Of a stretch of DNA of 34,235 nucleotides, positions 8,255 through 15,737 are shown one piece after another. The stretch covers positions 1 to 34,235 of the forward strand of contig JBDZVX010000012.1 in the NCBI GenBank assembly GCA_040255925.1. Reading direction: 5' to 3'. Within the stretch, counting starts at the first letter, position 1, and every line of letters starts with the position of its first letter. The notes below the pieces were generated by a model, which had not been told where the DNA came from, did not search any database, and saw nothing but the letters and a program-made list of their open reading frames with translations. This DNA is from Nitrolancea sp040255925 (GTDB taxonomy: Bacteria; Chloroflexota; Chloroflexia; Thermomicrobiales; Thermomicrobiaceae). A program made the position numbers and the translations under genes.

Positions 8255-8366
8255 GAATTGACGAGTCGGCCGGAAGGCACCAAAAAACGAGCGGAAGGGT
8301 GATGCCCGCGGAAGGTGATACCATCATTCGATGTGTTCGCCGCGGTGATGGTGGATCCCGCGGAAG

Positions 8367-8834
8367 ATGAGTCCTAACATCCGTAACGACAAGGCAACCG
8401 AGAACCTGATCCAGTTTCGCGCCGGTGCGACGCTCCTGCTCGAGATTCAGGCCCGCGACGAAGGACATGGTTCCGGGCCCACCGCTCGCCGGGATCTTGA
8501 GCGCTTTTACTACATGATCCGTTCGAGCACGCCGGTATTCAGCGAGGCCGAAGCCCGCTTGCTGGTGGATGCGCTAAGCGGGATCATCACCGAGCCGCAT
8601 ACCGCGCACCTGCTTTGGGCAGTCGTGGACGACGCGATCCGGCTTGGCCGGCTGGATGAAAAATGGAGAGTCGACGGCTGGGCGCTCGTGCAACGCCTTC
8701 GTGAGATGACGTCATTCGAACTGCTGGCCATCGCCGACGCCGTCGAGCGAGTCTGGAGCATGATGGCCGACGCGAAGGCAACGCCGATCACGGACGTGAT
8801 CATGCAGGTCGGCCTGCTCCAGGACGATGACTAG
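8367..8834 (+). CDS. Hypothetical protein, mostly helical, 155 residues
   Basis: I do not recognise this protein. It is cytoplasmic by appearance, with no signal peptide or membrane segment, and is predicted to be nearly all helical: long amphipathic stretches such as SEAEARLLVDALSGIITEP and SFELLAIADAVERVWSMM. The acidic tail ends LLQDDD. Codon use matches the neighbours and the frame is free of stops over its length on the coding strand, which supports a real gene. The ATG at 8367 is preceded only by a distant GGTGGA, so translation initiation is weak or the start is a little off. It is convergent with the LysM-M23 gene, whose stop is 9 nt away. No functional clue comes from context. Confidence 0.65.
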   Translation: MSPNIRNDKATENLIQFRAGATLLLEIQARDEGHGSGPTARRDLERFYYMIRSSTPVFSEAEARLLVDALSGIITEPHTAHLLWAVVDDAIRLGRLDEKWRVDGWALVQRLREMTSFELLAIADAVERVWSMMADAKATPITDVIMQVGLLQDDD

Positions 8835-8843
8835 CTCGACCGG

Positions 8844-10586
8844 TTACTGGAGATAGCGCAGCGGGTCGACCCAGACGCCATCCTTCATGACGCCGAAGTG
8901 GACGTGGGAGCCGGTCGAGGCACCGGTACTGCCCATCGGGCCGACGAACTGGCCTTGGCTTACCTGTTCGCCGACCCAGACCGCTGGCTGCTGTGCCATG
9001 TGACAGTACCAGGTCACTAATCCGTTTCCATGGTCGATCGCGACCGCGTTTCCAAATCCAAAGTTATTCCAACCCGCGAACACGACGGTGCCGCCATCAG
9101 CCGCGACGATGGGCGTGTACATGCCGCTTGCGATGTCGAGCCCCTGGTGGAAGTGAGCGTATCCGTTGTATGCCGGCTCCATCCACAGGCTGCTCGGCCC
9201 GAAATACTGGGTGATCACGCCGCTGGTCGGCCAGATGAACCGCCCGGTGGAGCTACCGCCGGAAGGTGGCGCGGTTGCCTGCTGCTCGCTCTGTGCGGGC
9301 GCCTGCTGCGGCGCGGGCTTGGGCGATGGTGGTGGCGGGGGCGGATGACCGCCGGGGATCATCAACTGTTGACCAACGCGAAGCTGACCGCCAGCCCCGA
9401 GACCGTTCTGCGGATACTCCAGGATCGCCTTCGGCTCGACACCCCATTTCTGGGCGAGTTTTTCAATGGTGTCGCCGGACTGGACGGTAACCATCACCCC
9501 GTCGGTCGGCAGGATCGCCAGATGTTGGCCGGGGAAGATGAGATTGTTGGAGGGAATGTTGTTCGCCCACGTAACCGTGTTGGGATGTAACCCAAAGAGC
9601 TGGGCCACGGCAGCGAGACTATCACCGTCCCTTACGGTATAGCTAACAACTTGATTACGGGTAGGCATGCTGGCGCCTGGGACCATGATCAACCGGTAGG
9701 GGACGAGGTCCGCGCTGGTCTGGACGTTGTTTGGAGCGTAACCGATGATGGTGTTGACCTCCACCTTGTAGCGTGCCGCGATGCTCTCAAGCGTGTCGCC
9801 GTCGTGAACCACGTGCAGCATTCCGTCGACCGAGGGAACCCGGACCGGCGTCCCGGCCGCTAATGGGGTAGCTGCGTCGCTCATACCATTTGCCCAGAGG
9901 AGCGTTTCGACGCCGCGCCCGGTATTGGCGGCGATATCGGCGATCGATTGACCGTCTTCCGCGGAGATTACCTCCAAATTGAGTTGTTCTGGGACAACCG
10001 CGCTCGCGAGTTCCGAGACATATCCGGAAAGCACGTCGCCGGTGGCCGGGATATCGACGATAGCCTGGGTGTTTGTGCCGCCGGAGAGGCTCTGAGCGGT
10101 GGGTAACTGGACCTGGCGAAGATCGCCGTAGGTATCGAGCCCGCCGGGTTGCACAGCCTGCTGGGTGCGATCCCAATACCCGTGGCCAAGCACGACCGTC
10201 AGGATGATGCCGAGTACCATACTGTGGAGTAAGGCGCGTGGAGTACCGGCGGACGACGTGAGCGGCGCTCGCGGCCGGAATCGGCGAGTTTCCTTTTCAG
10301 ACGGTGAGGACGGCGGATAGTTAATCTGTTCGGGTACCCAGAAGGGGCCGTCGACCGTACCGGTCGTCCCATCCGGCGCCGAGTCCAAGCCCGTTCGGCC
10401 GTGGCCGTTCGTTGAACGCGGTGGGGCGGTTACGCCACCCGATCCGGCAGGCCGGGTCGAACCGGTGGGCGTGGCGGAATCAGTGGACGGAGATGGTGTC
10501 CGGTTCCGACTGAATCGCCAGCCAGATTTCGGGACAGTCGTGTTACCGGCCGATTCCTCTGGATCGACCTTCCAATCCCTTCCCAT
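8844..10586 (-). CDS. LysM-repeat M23 peptidase (membrane-anchored peptidoglycan hydrolase)
   Basis: A 580-residue cell-wall protein. Residues 1-115 are a disordered, polar cytoplasmic segment rich in Ser, Thr, Pro and Gly. A membrane helix follows (about 118-136, LLHSMVLGIILTVVLGHGYW). Outside there are four LysM or LysM-like repeats (about 204-251, 257-303, 314-360 and 365-411) that bind glycan, a proline-rich linker (413-446) and a C-terminal M23 domain (450-580). M23 zinc ligands are visible: H480 and D484 in HQGLD and H563 in HVHF, with H529 in WYCHM, so it should be an active metallo-endopeptidase cutting peptide cross-links. I prefer the ATG at 10586 to the GTG at 10595: neither has a ribosome site, but a good promoter places the transcript start at this ATG. 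It lies next to an S11 carboxypeptidase on the same strand. Confidence 0.9.
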   Translation of the reverse strand: MGRDWKVDPEESAGNTTVPKSGWRFSRNRTPSPSTDSATPTGSTRPAGSGGVTAPPRSTNGHGRTGLDSAPDGTTGTVDGPFWVPEQINYPPSSPSEKETRRFRPRAPLTSSAGTPRALLHSMVLGIILTVVLGHGYWDRTQQAVQPGGLDTYGDLRQVQLPTAQSLSGGTNTQAIVDIPATGDVLSGYVSELASAVVPEQLNLEVISAEDGQSIADIAANTGRGVETLLWANGMSDAATPLAAGTPVRVPSVDGMLHVVHDGDTLESIAARYKVEVNTIIGYAPNNVQTSADLVPYRLIMVPGASMPTRNQVVSYTVRDGDSLAAVAQLFGLHPNTVTWANNIPSNNLIFPGQHLAILPTDGVMVTVQSGDTIEKLAQKWGVEPKAILEYPQNGLGAGGQLRVGQQLMIPGGHPPPPPPSPKPAPQQAPAQSEQQATAPPSGGSSTGRFIWPTSGVITQYFGPSSLWMEPAYNGYAHFHQGLDIASGMYTPIVAADGGTVVFAGWNNFGFGNAVAIDHGNGLVTWYCHMAQQPAVWVGEQVSQGQFVGPMGSTGASTGSHVHFGVMKDGVWVDPLRYLQ

Positions 10587-10593
10587 GGGGAGC

Positions 10594-10621
10594 ACTATAC
10601 CACGATTGCCGTGTCAGGCAA
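10594..10621 (-). promoter_or_regulatory. Promoter of the LysM-M23 gene, leaderless configuration
   Basis: On the minus strand TTGCCT (10621-10616) and TATAGT (10599-10594) are 16 bp apart. Only seven bases separate the -10 from the ATG at 10586, so the predicted transcript begins within a base or two of the start codon, which fits the lack of any ribosome site. The -10 overlaps the alternative GTG start at 10595, making that start unusable from this promoter. Confidence 0.55.
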
Positions 10622-10685
10622 GCGGTCGTTCAGCTATCAGAATCGGGAGGGAGACGAGCGTTTGGAGCCGGGTGGTTGAACTGCC

Positions 10686-11777
10686 CTACTGTGGCTGGAG
10701 AAAAGCGAGCAACGCGTGGGCATCGGAATATCGGTCGTCGCTCCCGAGAATGACGCCGACGACGTCATTTCCATGGTTTCGGAACGCGAAAATCAGACAT
10801 TGTTTGGCCGCGGGTGTCGTCCCGGTCTTGACCCCGTAGACCCCCTCCTGACTCAGGAGTTCATTTGTGTTGTTGAACGTAAGTGAACGCGTATTCGGGC
10901 CACCGATATGCACTGTCGCGTGTGGCATCGCGACGATGGGAAGGAGCGCGGGTTGTTCGAGGAGTGCTCGCGCGGCCAAAGCAAGGCCGTGTGCCGTGGC
11001 CAACTGTCCTTCTCCATCATCGCCGGCCGGGTGGACAAAATGGGCGCCCGTCATCCCGAGGCCGGCCGCGACCGTGTTCATCTCCGTCACGAAGCGGTCG
11101 ATCGGATCGGCCGCCGGATCGCCGGGGAGCCTGGGGCCGACGTATCGGGCCAACGTGCGGGCGGCATCGTTGCCGGATGGCAGCAGGAGCCCGACCAGCA
11201 GATCGTGAACCGTGACCGTATCGCCGGCCTTGAGTCCCATACTCGATTCCAGCACCGGGTCAACCACGTCCTCGGGAGCGATGGTGACGACTTCCTCCGG
11301 CCTGGCGTACCGGACCGCGGTCAACGCGGTGATGATCTTCGCGGTGCTCGCCATCGGCAGCGGTTCATAAGCGTTCCGCGCGAAGAGTGCCTCGCCGGTT
11401 CGATAGCTCATAAGGAACGCGGAACGCGCGCTCAACGCGGGTTCGGGGACAGCTGGTGAGGCATCCGGTGTTGGAGATGCACCGGGTTCCGGGCTCCCGG
11501 TTCCGGGCGCATCGGATGCCGTCACAGGTAGGCCGTTCGAATCTCGTGGCGTAGCGGTGGCCGTGATCGGGTTCGGGGACGCGGTGATCGCGCCGGCGTC
11601 GGCTTTCTGGTCGCCAAAGTAGGACCATAGCGTGATTGATCCAATTAAGATGCTGACGGCCAGCAGGATCGCCCCGAGGAGTCTTTGAGGCTGTCTCCGT
11701 TGTTCTTCCACGTCTCGGGTCACCCATTCCCAATCACCATCCCAGCCAGCGGGCCATATTGTACCCCGGTCGTTCAT
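10686..11777 (-). CDS. D-alanyl-D-alanine carboxypeptidase, peptidase family S11
   Basis: A 363-residue low-molecular-weight penicillin-binding protein that removes the terminal D-Ala from peptidoglycan stem peptides. All three active-site motifs are present: S144-T-A-K147, S201-G-N203 and K317-T-G319. A short cytoplasmic N-terminus precedes one membrane helix (about 33-52, LLGAILLAVSILIGSITLW), then a Ser/Thr/Pro/Ala-rich linker (about 60-115) places the catalytic domain (from 115) outside the membrane. The C-terminal beta domain of classical PBP5 is absent, as in other short S11 enzymes such as DacF-like forms. I take the ATG at 11777; a TTG at 11819 would add 14 residues, and a GTG 18 codons further in is also possible, since no strong ribosome site marks any of them. 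It is 99 nt upstream of the LysM-M23 gene start. Confidence 0.9.
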   Translation of the reverse strand: MNDRGTIWPAGWDGDWEWVTRDVEEQRRQPQRLLGAILLAVSILIGSITLWSYFGDQKADAGAITASPNPITATATPRDSNGLPVTASDAPGTGSPEPGASPTPDASPAVPEPALSARSAFLMSYRTGEALFARNAYEPLPMASTAKIITALTAVRYARPEEVVTIAPEDVVDPVLESSMGLKAGDTVTVHDLLVGLLLPSGNDAARTLARYVGPRLPGDPAADPIDRFVTEMNTVAAGLGMTGAHFVHPAGDDGEGQLATAHGLALAARALLEQPALLPIVAMPHATVHIGGPNTRSLTFNNTNELLSQEGVYGVKTGTTPAAKQCLIFAFRNHGNDVVGVILGSDDRYSDAHALLAFLQPQ

Positions 11778-11924
11778 TCTGATCCGGGGTTTCGGGGAGC
11801 ACTTTTGGACGGGTACCAATGGACGGTTTGAAAAGCCGGGTCCTCAGGAGTGGGTTTCCGGCAGGTGGACGAGACGCGCTTGGGTACATACCCACGGCGT
11901 TCGAGAGTCGTTCCGGGGCGTTTG

Positions 11925-12731
11925 CTAGAACGGTTCGCTGTGCGACAGGCTCACGCCGGCCGGCGCTTCGAGTGTCGTGCCCCCGCGTCTACCGGCCAGG
12001 ATCAGCCGAGGGCTTGTCAGCGTGTAGGGCTGCCCGCTGAAATCACCATACGCCGTCACCGAGGAAAATCCGGCATCACGGAACATCGTCGCGATTTCGT
12101 GTGCTGGATGGACGCGTATCCGGCTGTCACGCGTCACTTCACGCCGATCCGGGAATAAAAAGATCCAACGCGCCTTGAGTTCGTTCGTTAGCAGGTCCCA
12201 CTCTTGCTCCTCCAACACCCGGACGCCATCCGACTCGCTCCAGCGGCGGGGGACGAAATCTCGTACTACGCGCTCCCGGTTCATCAGATCGAGCAATACC
12301 TGTCCACCCGGCCGGAGCGCGCGATAGACCGCGTGAAGTATTTCGCGGTCCTTTTCGACAGAAGGGGAACAGCCGAAGCCGGAGTCGAACGTCACCACGG
12401 CGTCAAACGTACCGCGGAAGGGTATCCGTTGTAGCTCGCGCCTGATCCATTTGACTGGAATGCCCAGCGCCTCAGCCGAACGCCGGGTGTCTGCCTGGAG
12501 TTCATCGGATACGTCCAGCGCGGTTACGTTGAAACCACGTCGCGCGAGTTCCACCGCGTGTTCGCCGGAGCCGCTCCCCAGATTCAGCACCGGCGCGTAG
12601 GGTGCTAGTTTGAGCAGTTTGACCAGACCGTCAACCTCGAACGTGACCTGTTCCGGAGTGGGAACCGGTTGAAAGGTTCGAAGGTATAGCCGTTCAAAAC
12701 CCAGTTCCTGCTGACCGGCAACGCTGTCCAT
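11925..12731 (-). CDS. SAM-dependent methyltransferase, class I
   Basis: A 268-residue Rossmann-fold methyltransferase. Motif I is VLNLGSGSGEH (about 48-58), the acidic residue that holds the SAM ribose is in FNVTALDVSDE (D73), and the motif IV region is TFDAVVTFDSGFG. The order continues with RALRPGGQVLLDLMN, the usual post-I signature of the Methyltransf_25/11 group. The C-terminal third has beta-rich segments with many Arg residues, and I cannot predict the substrate. The ATG at 12731 is chosen because GGAGG lies 9 nt upstream; a longer ORF from 12755 would place that site inside the coding region. No signal peptide. Neighbours (a decayed membrane gene and the S11 carboxypeptidase) do not indicate a pathway. 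Confidence 0.82.
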   Translation of the reverse strand: MDSVAGQQELGFERLYLRTFQPVPTPEQVTFEVDGLVKLLKLAPYAPVLNLGSGSGEHAVELARRGFNVTALDVSDELQADTRRSAEALGIPVKWIRRELQRIPFRGTFDAVVTFDSGFGCSPSVEKDREILHAVYRALRPGGQVLLDLMNRERVVRDFVPRRWSESDGVRVLEEQEWDLLTNELKARWIFLFPDRREVTRDSRIRVHPAHEIATMFRDAGFSSVTAYGDFSGQPYTLTSPRLILAGRRGGTTLEAPAGVSLSHSEPF

Positions 12732-12916
12732 CCTCGATTCCCTCCATCCCATCATCCTTGTGAGCCGGGCCTGGTAGCGGCACCTACGACGCCACCTGCT
12801 CCCGACTTGGGCCGCCGAGCGCCCGAATCGGGTATCACCGCGCCGATTCCGGCCGAAGCCCGGCGGCGGAGGGTAAGCAGATCGTTTGCCACGGATTCGC
12901 CACCGTCGCCGGGGAT

Positions 12917-13273
12917 TCAGGAAGGCTGCTCTCGCTGTGCCGCGCGGCCACCCAGCCCAGCGGCAATCCCGCCGAGGCCGCCAAAGTAGAGGGCGCCGAC
13001 GACCGAGATGAAGATGATCGCTATGGTCTCGATCTGCGGCAGGACGTGGAGCTCACGCAGGATGATCGGTGCCAGGATACCCACCAGGTGTGCCAACAGG
13101 AGTCCAACGATCGCGCGATCGCGGTCTCGCTGGGACGGAGCCGGGTCCGGCTTTCGGCGCCGTAGCCACCGATCAACGGGCCGCTCGTGCCGCTGACGAA
13201 GTGGATGCCGGGCGGCAGGAGGGAGATGAAACTGATGGCCACGGCGATGGCCGTAGCTTTGATGAATCACCAC
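12917..13273 (-). pseudogene. Small multi-pass membrane protein gene, apparently frameshifted
   Basis: Two minus-strand frames together read like one membrane protein of about 115 residues. The frame from 13254 to about 13160 gives KATAIAVAISFISLLPPGIH and FVSGTSGPLIGGYGAES. Near 13150-13165 the sense continues in another frame as KPDPAPSQRDRDRAIVGLLL, AHLVGILAPIILREL and a last hydrophobic stretch IAIIFISVVGALYFGGLGGI before a Gly-rich basic tail and TGA at 12917. The first frame has a stop just upstream (TGA at 13257-13259) and no ATG with a ribosome site, so a second shift near the start is likely; the nearest GGAGGT is 18 nt from a GTG. The GPLIGGY and Gly-rich patterns are common in small membrane proteins of unknown function. 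Decay or base errors are both possible. Flanking gaps 12756-12916 and 13274-13449 show nothing else. Confidence 0.5.
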
Positions 13274-13449
13274 CAGGATACGATGATCGATACCTCCGGA
13301 ACTCCGGGGCGGGCGTTCTCCAGGACTGACCGGAACGCCTGAAGGATTTGCGCCGGGAGATTTTGAGAAGGGTTAGAAAGCTTTGGGGCAGGTTCCTGAG
13401 GGCCAATCTCCAGACAAAACTGGACGGGCAAGCTACGTATAGATACGAG

Positions 13450-13866
13450 CTACGGTAAGGTTATTGATGGTGGATACGTGAATCTCCGGTTTGATCCTCC
13501 TAATGCCGTCATCCGTATCTCTATAATGGCACCATCAACGACCCGGTAGGCGCTCGCCACACGCTCTGTACGCTCCCCTGTCCGACCGGCGAGGTCGCGC
13601 CAACGCATCCGGCGGTCCTCCAGCGTTCGTATCCAGACTCGCTCTCGCGAATCGAGGTGGGCACCGTCAAGCTGAAATCCAACGATCATCTCATCCCGAT
13701 CTTGAGTCATTGCCGTAATGACTTGTTGATACGTTGATTTTCCGTGCTGTGCCGAATTCTCGTTGAGTTTCCAAGTCACATCATCCGCAACGTAGCGGAT
13801 GTGTCCCTGGACGTTGCCCTGCACCAGCGCGGACAAGGCATGCTCCACGGTCTCTTCTGGTGTCAT
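13450..13866 (-). CDS. NTF2-like (SnoaL-type) protein
   Basis: A 138-residue protein with the layout of the NTF2/SnoaL superfamily: helical start MTPEETVEHALSALVQGNVQ, then IRYVADDVTWKLN, a region around GKSTYQQVITAM, and an antiparallel strand section ending with AYRVVDGAIIEIRMT. That order (helices, a W- or D-containing strand, and a final strand with a V-x-D-G turn) is typical of ketosteroid-isomerase-like folds. No catalytic residue set can be confirmed, so it may be an enzyme or a binding domain. The ATG at 13866 has GGGAG 8 nt upstream; the reading frame stays open to 14097, but that extension has no ribosome site and an unlike composition. It is on the same strand as its neighbours but separated by over 200 nt from the VOC gene. 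Confidence 0.68.
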   Translation of the reverse strand: MTPEETVEHALSALVQGNVQGHIRYVADDVTWKLNENSAQHGKSTYQQVITAMTQDRDEMIVGFQLDGAHLDSRERVWIRTLEDRRMRWRDLAGRTGERTERVASAYRVVDGAIIEIRMTALGGSNRRFTYPPSITLP

Positions 13867-14017
13867 CGTCAGATCTCCCTGCTTTGCTAGGGAGCCCGTC
13901 AGGGTTTTGCATGACGGCTGAAGATACAACGTGATCGATACGCAAACAGGGAACGAACCTGCTAGAGCCGGAATATGGCAGCCACAGGGTGTCCGTCCCC
14001 ACCCACCTGAAATGCTT

Positions 14018-14036
14018 GGTAGGGGCACCTCCGTGC
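14018..14036. repeat. REP-like GGTAGGGGC hairpin remnant
   Basis: GGTAGGGGCAC-CTCC-GTGC forms a short stem and starts with the same GGTAGGGGC word seen at 32662. It lies in the gap upstream of the NTF2-like gene. Probably a degenerate copy of an intergenic repeat. Confidence 0.3.
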
Positions 14037-14102
14037 GAGTATTGACGCGGCACGACCGCCTTGGCAAGCCTGATGGCTTTGACGCCAAAGACACCACCCG
14101 CG

Positions 14103-14873
14103 TCAGCGGCTGCCTAGGAGCGCGAAGTGGGCTCCCTGTGGATCGACGCCCATCAGAATAAAGGCGCCGCCGGGTACCTCGTCCGGCCCAAAAGCAATTT
14201 GGCCGCCCGCCGCCTTCACCCGCTCGGCGGCCTCGTCGATGTTACCGACATTAATGTAGTAGTTCCAGAATGCCACGGGCATCGAGGGCGGCTTTTTCAT
14301 CATGCCGCCAATGGTCACGTCGTCAGTGCCGAATATCTGGTAGACGCCCATCTCCTCCATGTCCATGGCGTCCTTCTTGACCCAGCCGAACAGCTTGGAA
14401 TAGAAGTCGAAATCCGTGGGTAAGTCGCCGGCGTGCAACTCATTCCATCCCACATGACCCGGTTTTTCCTGCTCTGCCGGTAGATTCTGCTCGGGGTTCG
14501 CTGACTTGAGCACGGCGAGCGGGGCACCGTGCGGGTCGGCGATGATGGCGAAGCGGCCCACGCTAGGGATGTCGGTCGGTGGCACGTGCACCGTGCCGCC
14601 GTTCGCCGTGACCTTCGCCGCGGCGTCGTCGACGTCCGCGACCTCGACGTAGCCAATCCAGCTCGGCGGGGCACCCATTTTCTGGGCTTCTTCGGGGAGC
14701 TTCATGGCGCCCGCGACTGGCCTCTCGCCCGCGTTGAACATCCAATAGTCCATGCCCGGCATCTGAGTATCCACCGGGTTCCAGCCGACGACGCTACTGT
14801 AGAACGCCCGCGCGGCGGCGAGGTCCGTAGTCATCAGTTCATACCAGACGAAACGCCCGTTCGCATTCGACAT
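14103..14873 (-). CDS. VOC family protein with two glyoxalase-like domains
   Basis: A 256-residue protein made of two tandem vicinal-oxygen-chelate units. The first runs from about 5 to 120 (FVWYELMTTDLAAARAFYSS and RFAIIADPHGAPLAVLK) and the second from about 135 to 255 (GWNELHAGDLPTDFDFYSKL and FILMGVDPQGAHFALLG). Each has the W-x-E-L, A/F-FY and DP-x-G-A signatures of the group. The family includes glyoxalases, dioxygenases and antibiotic-binding proteins; this two-domain, 250-residue form resembles the CFP-30B-like hydroxylase-annotated group, whose reaction is not established. The start at 14873 is supported by GGAGG 5 nt upstream; a longer frame to 14978 has none. Cytoplasmic; no partner in the neighbourhood. 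Confidence 0.85.
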   Translation of the reverse strand: MSNANGRFVWYELMTTDLAAARAFYSSVVGWNPVDTQMPGMDYWMFNAGERPVAGAMKLPEEAQKMGAPPSWIGYVEVADVDDAAAKVTANGGTVHVPPTDIPSVGRFAIIADPHGAPLAVLKSANPEQNLPAEQEKPGHVGWNELHAGDLPTDFDFYSKLFGWVKKDAMDMEEMGVYQIFGTDDVTIGGMMKKPPSMPVAFWNYYINVGNIDEAAERVKAAGGQIAFGPDEVPGGAFILMGVDPQGAHFALLGSR

Positions 14874-15030
14874 ATTTGCCTCCGTGTGGTCACGAGCTAG
14901 CACCTTCGCCCGCACTTCGGACAGTAGGGGCACGGTCGCCACAATCGTGCCGCGGTTGTCCCGAGTCGCCGGCTCCATTGCTAACCCTTACTCGTTCCAG
15001 CACAAGGTCGAAACCGTTTTCAGCCTACGT

Positions 15031-15516
15031 TCAAAACACCCTTGATACAGCCGGAGTAGCCGCCGCAGCATCGACCAGCGCCGAGCGGATCAACTCGTAG
15101 TCCTGCTGACCGATCTTGTGGACGTTCCCCTGGAATGCCAGCGTCCAGTTCGCGGCCGGCCACTTCTGCACGTATTGCATGCCGAGCGCGATCTCCTGCG
15201 CCGGGAGGTAGGTTCCTTCGGCAAGGATCAGATCCGGCTCGATGTAGACCCGGAACGGGTAATCCTCATCCTTTTTCTTCGGGTTGCCACTGTGCCAGAT
15301 GACGGTGTGATCCTCGAAGTGCTCCGATGTCACGGTCGCGATCGCGCCGAAACCCTTGATGCCGGTCACGTAGTAGATGAGCTTATCTCCCGGCTTCATC
15401 TGCTCTGCCTTCTTCCGGTGGCGGCTCTTGATCCCCTGAATCGTGAAGCCGTGCTCCCGGGTGATAGCGAAATTCTCGCGGGACCCGACGATAATCCAGT
15501 AGTTCGGCTCGCTCAT
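15031..15516 (-). CDS. EVE domain protein (UPF0310 type)
   Basis: A 161-residue single-domain EVE protein of the PUA-like fold. The opening MSEPNYWIIVGSRENFAITR, the RKKAEQMKPGDKLIYYVTG segment and the acidic and aromatic strand PFRVYIEPDLIL are typical of UPF0310. EVE domains read modified bases in DNA or RNA; stand-alone forms are unassigned, and fused forms appear with restriction enzymes. The aromatic cage residues cannot be assigned with certainty by eye. The ATG at 15516 is preceded by AAAGGA. It diverges from glcD, with 221 nt between the starts, and ends 158 nt before the VOC start on the same strand. No methylase or nuclease gene lies nearby, so a defence role has no contextual support. 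Confidence 0.88.
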   Translation of the reverse strand: MSEPNYWIIVGSRENFAITREHGFTIQGIKSRHRKKAEQMKPGDKLIYYVTGIKGFGAIATVTSEHFEDHTVIWHSGNPKKKDEDYPFRVYIEPDLILAEGTYLPAQEIALGMQYVQKWPAANWTLAFQGNVHKIGQQDYELIRSALVDAAAATPAVSRVF

Positions 15517-15737
15517 GATTCGTTCCTTTCGGGGCTTCCTACGGTTTGTCCGCTCAAGGAGCGGGATCGATGCCGGCGCGTTACGATGTACGTTCAGGTG
15601 ATATTCTACCGCGAGCGACTATTGGAGGCTGGTGGCCTGTCGTCTGCTGTATTTCGCGATTCTCGGGTCGTTTGTCACGCTGTCTGATCTCCGGCATACT
15701 ACGATCGTTGGTCACGTTCCGTGAGGAGTCCTACCAA

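Noticed and set aside
13867..14097. N-terminal extension of the NTF2-like protein
   Set aside because: Cys/Pro-rich, no ribosome site, and GGGAG correctly spaced before the ATG at 13866.
15031..15516. EVE protein as part of a defence island
   Set aside because: No methylase, restriction nuclease or other defence gene within the window; neighbours are a VOC protein and glycolate oxidase.
15546..15737. N-terminal extension of glcD
   Set aside because: No ribosome site at the upstream start, composition unlike GlcD, and a strong site (GAGGAG) before the ATG at 15738.
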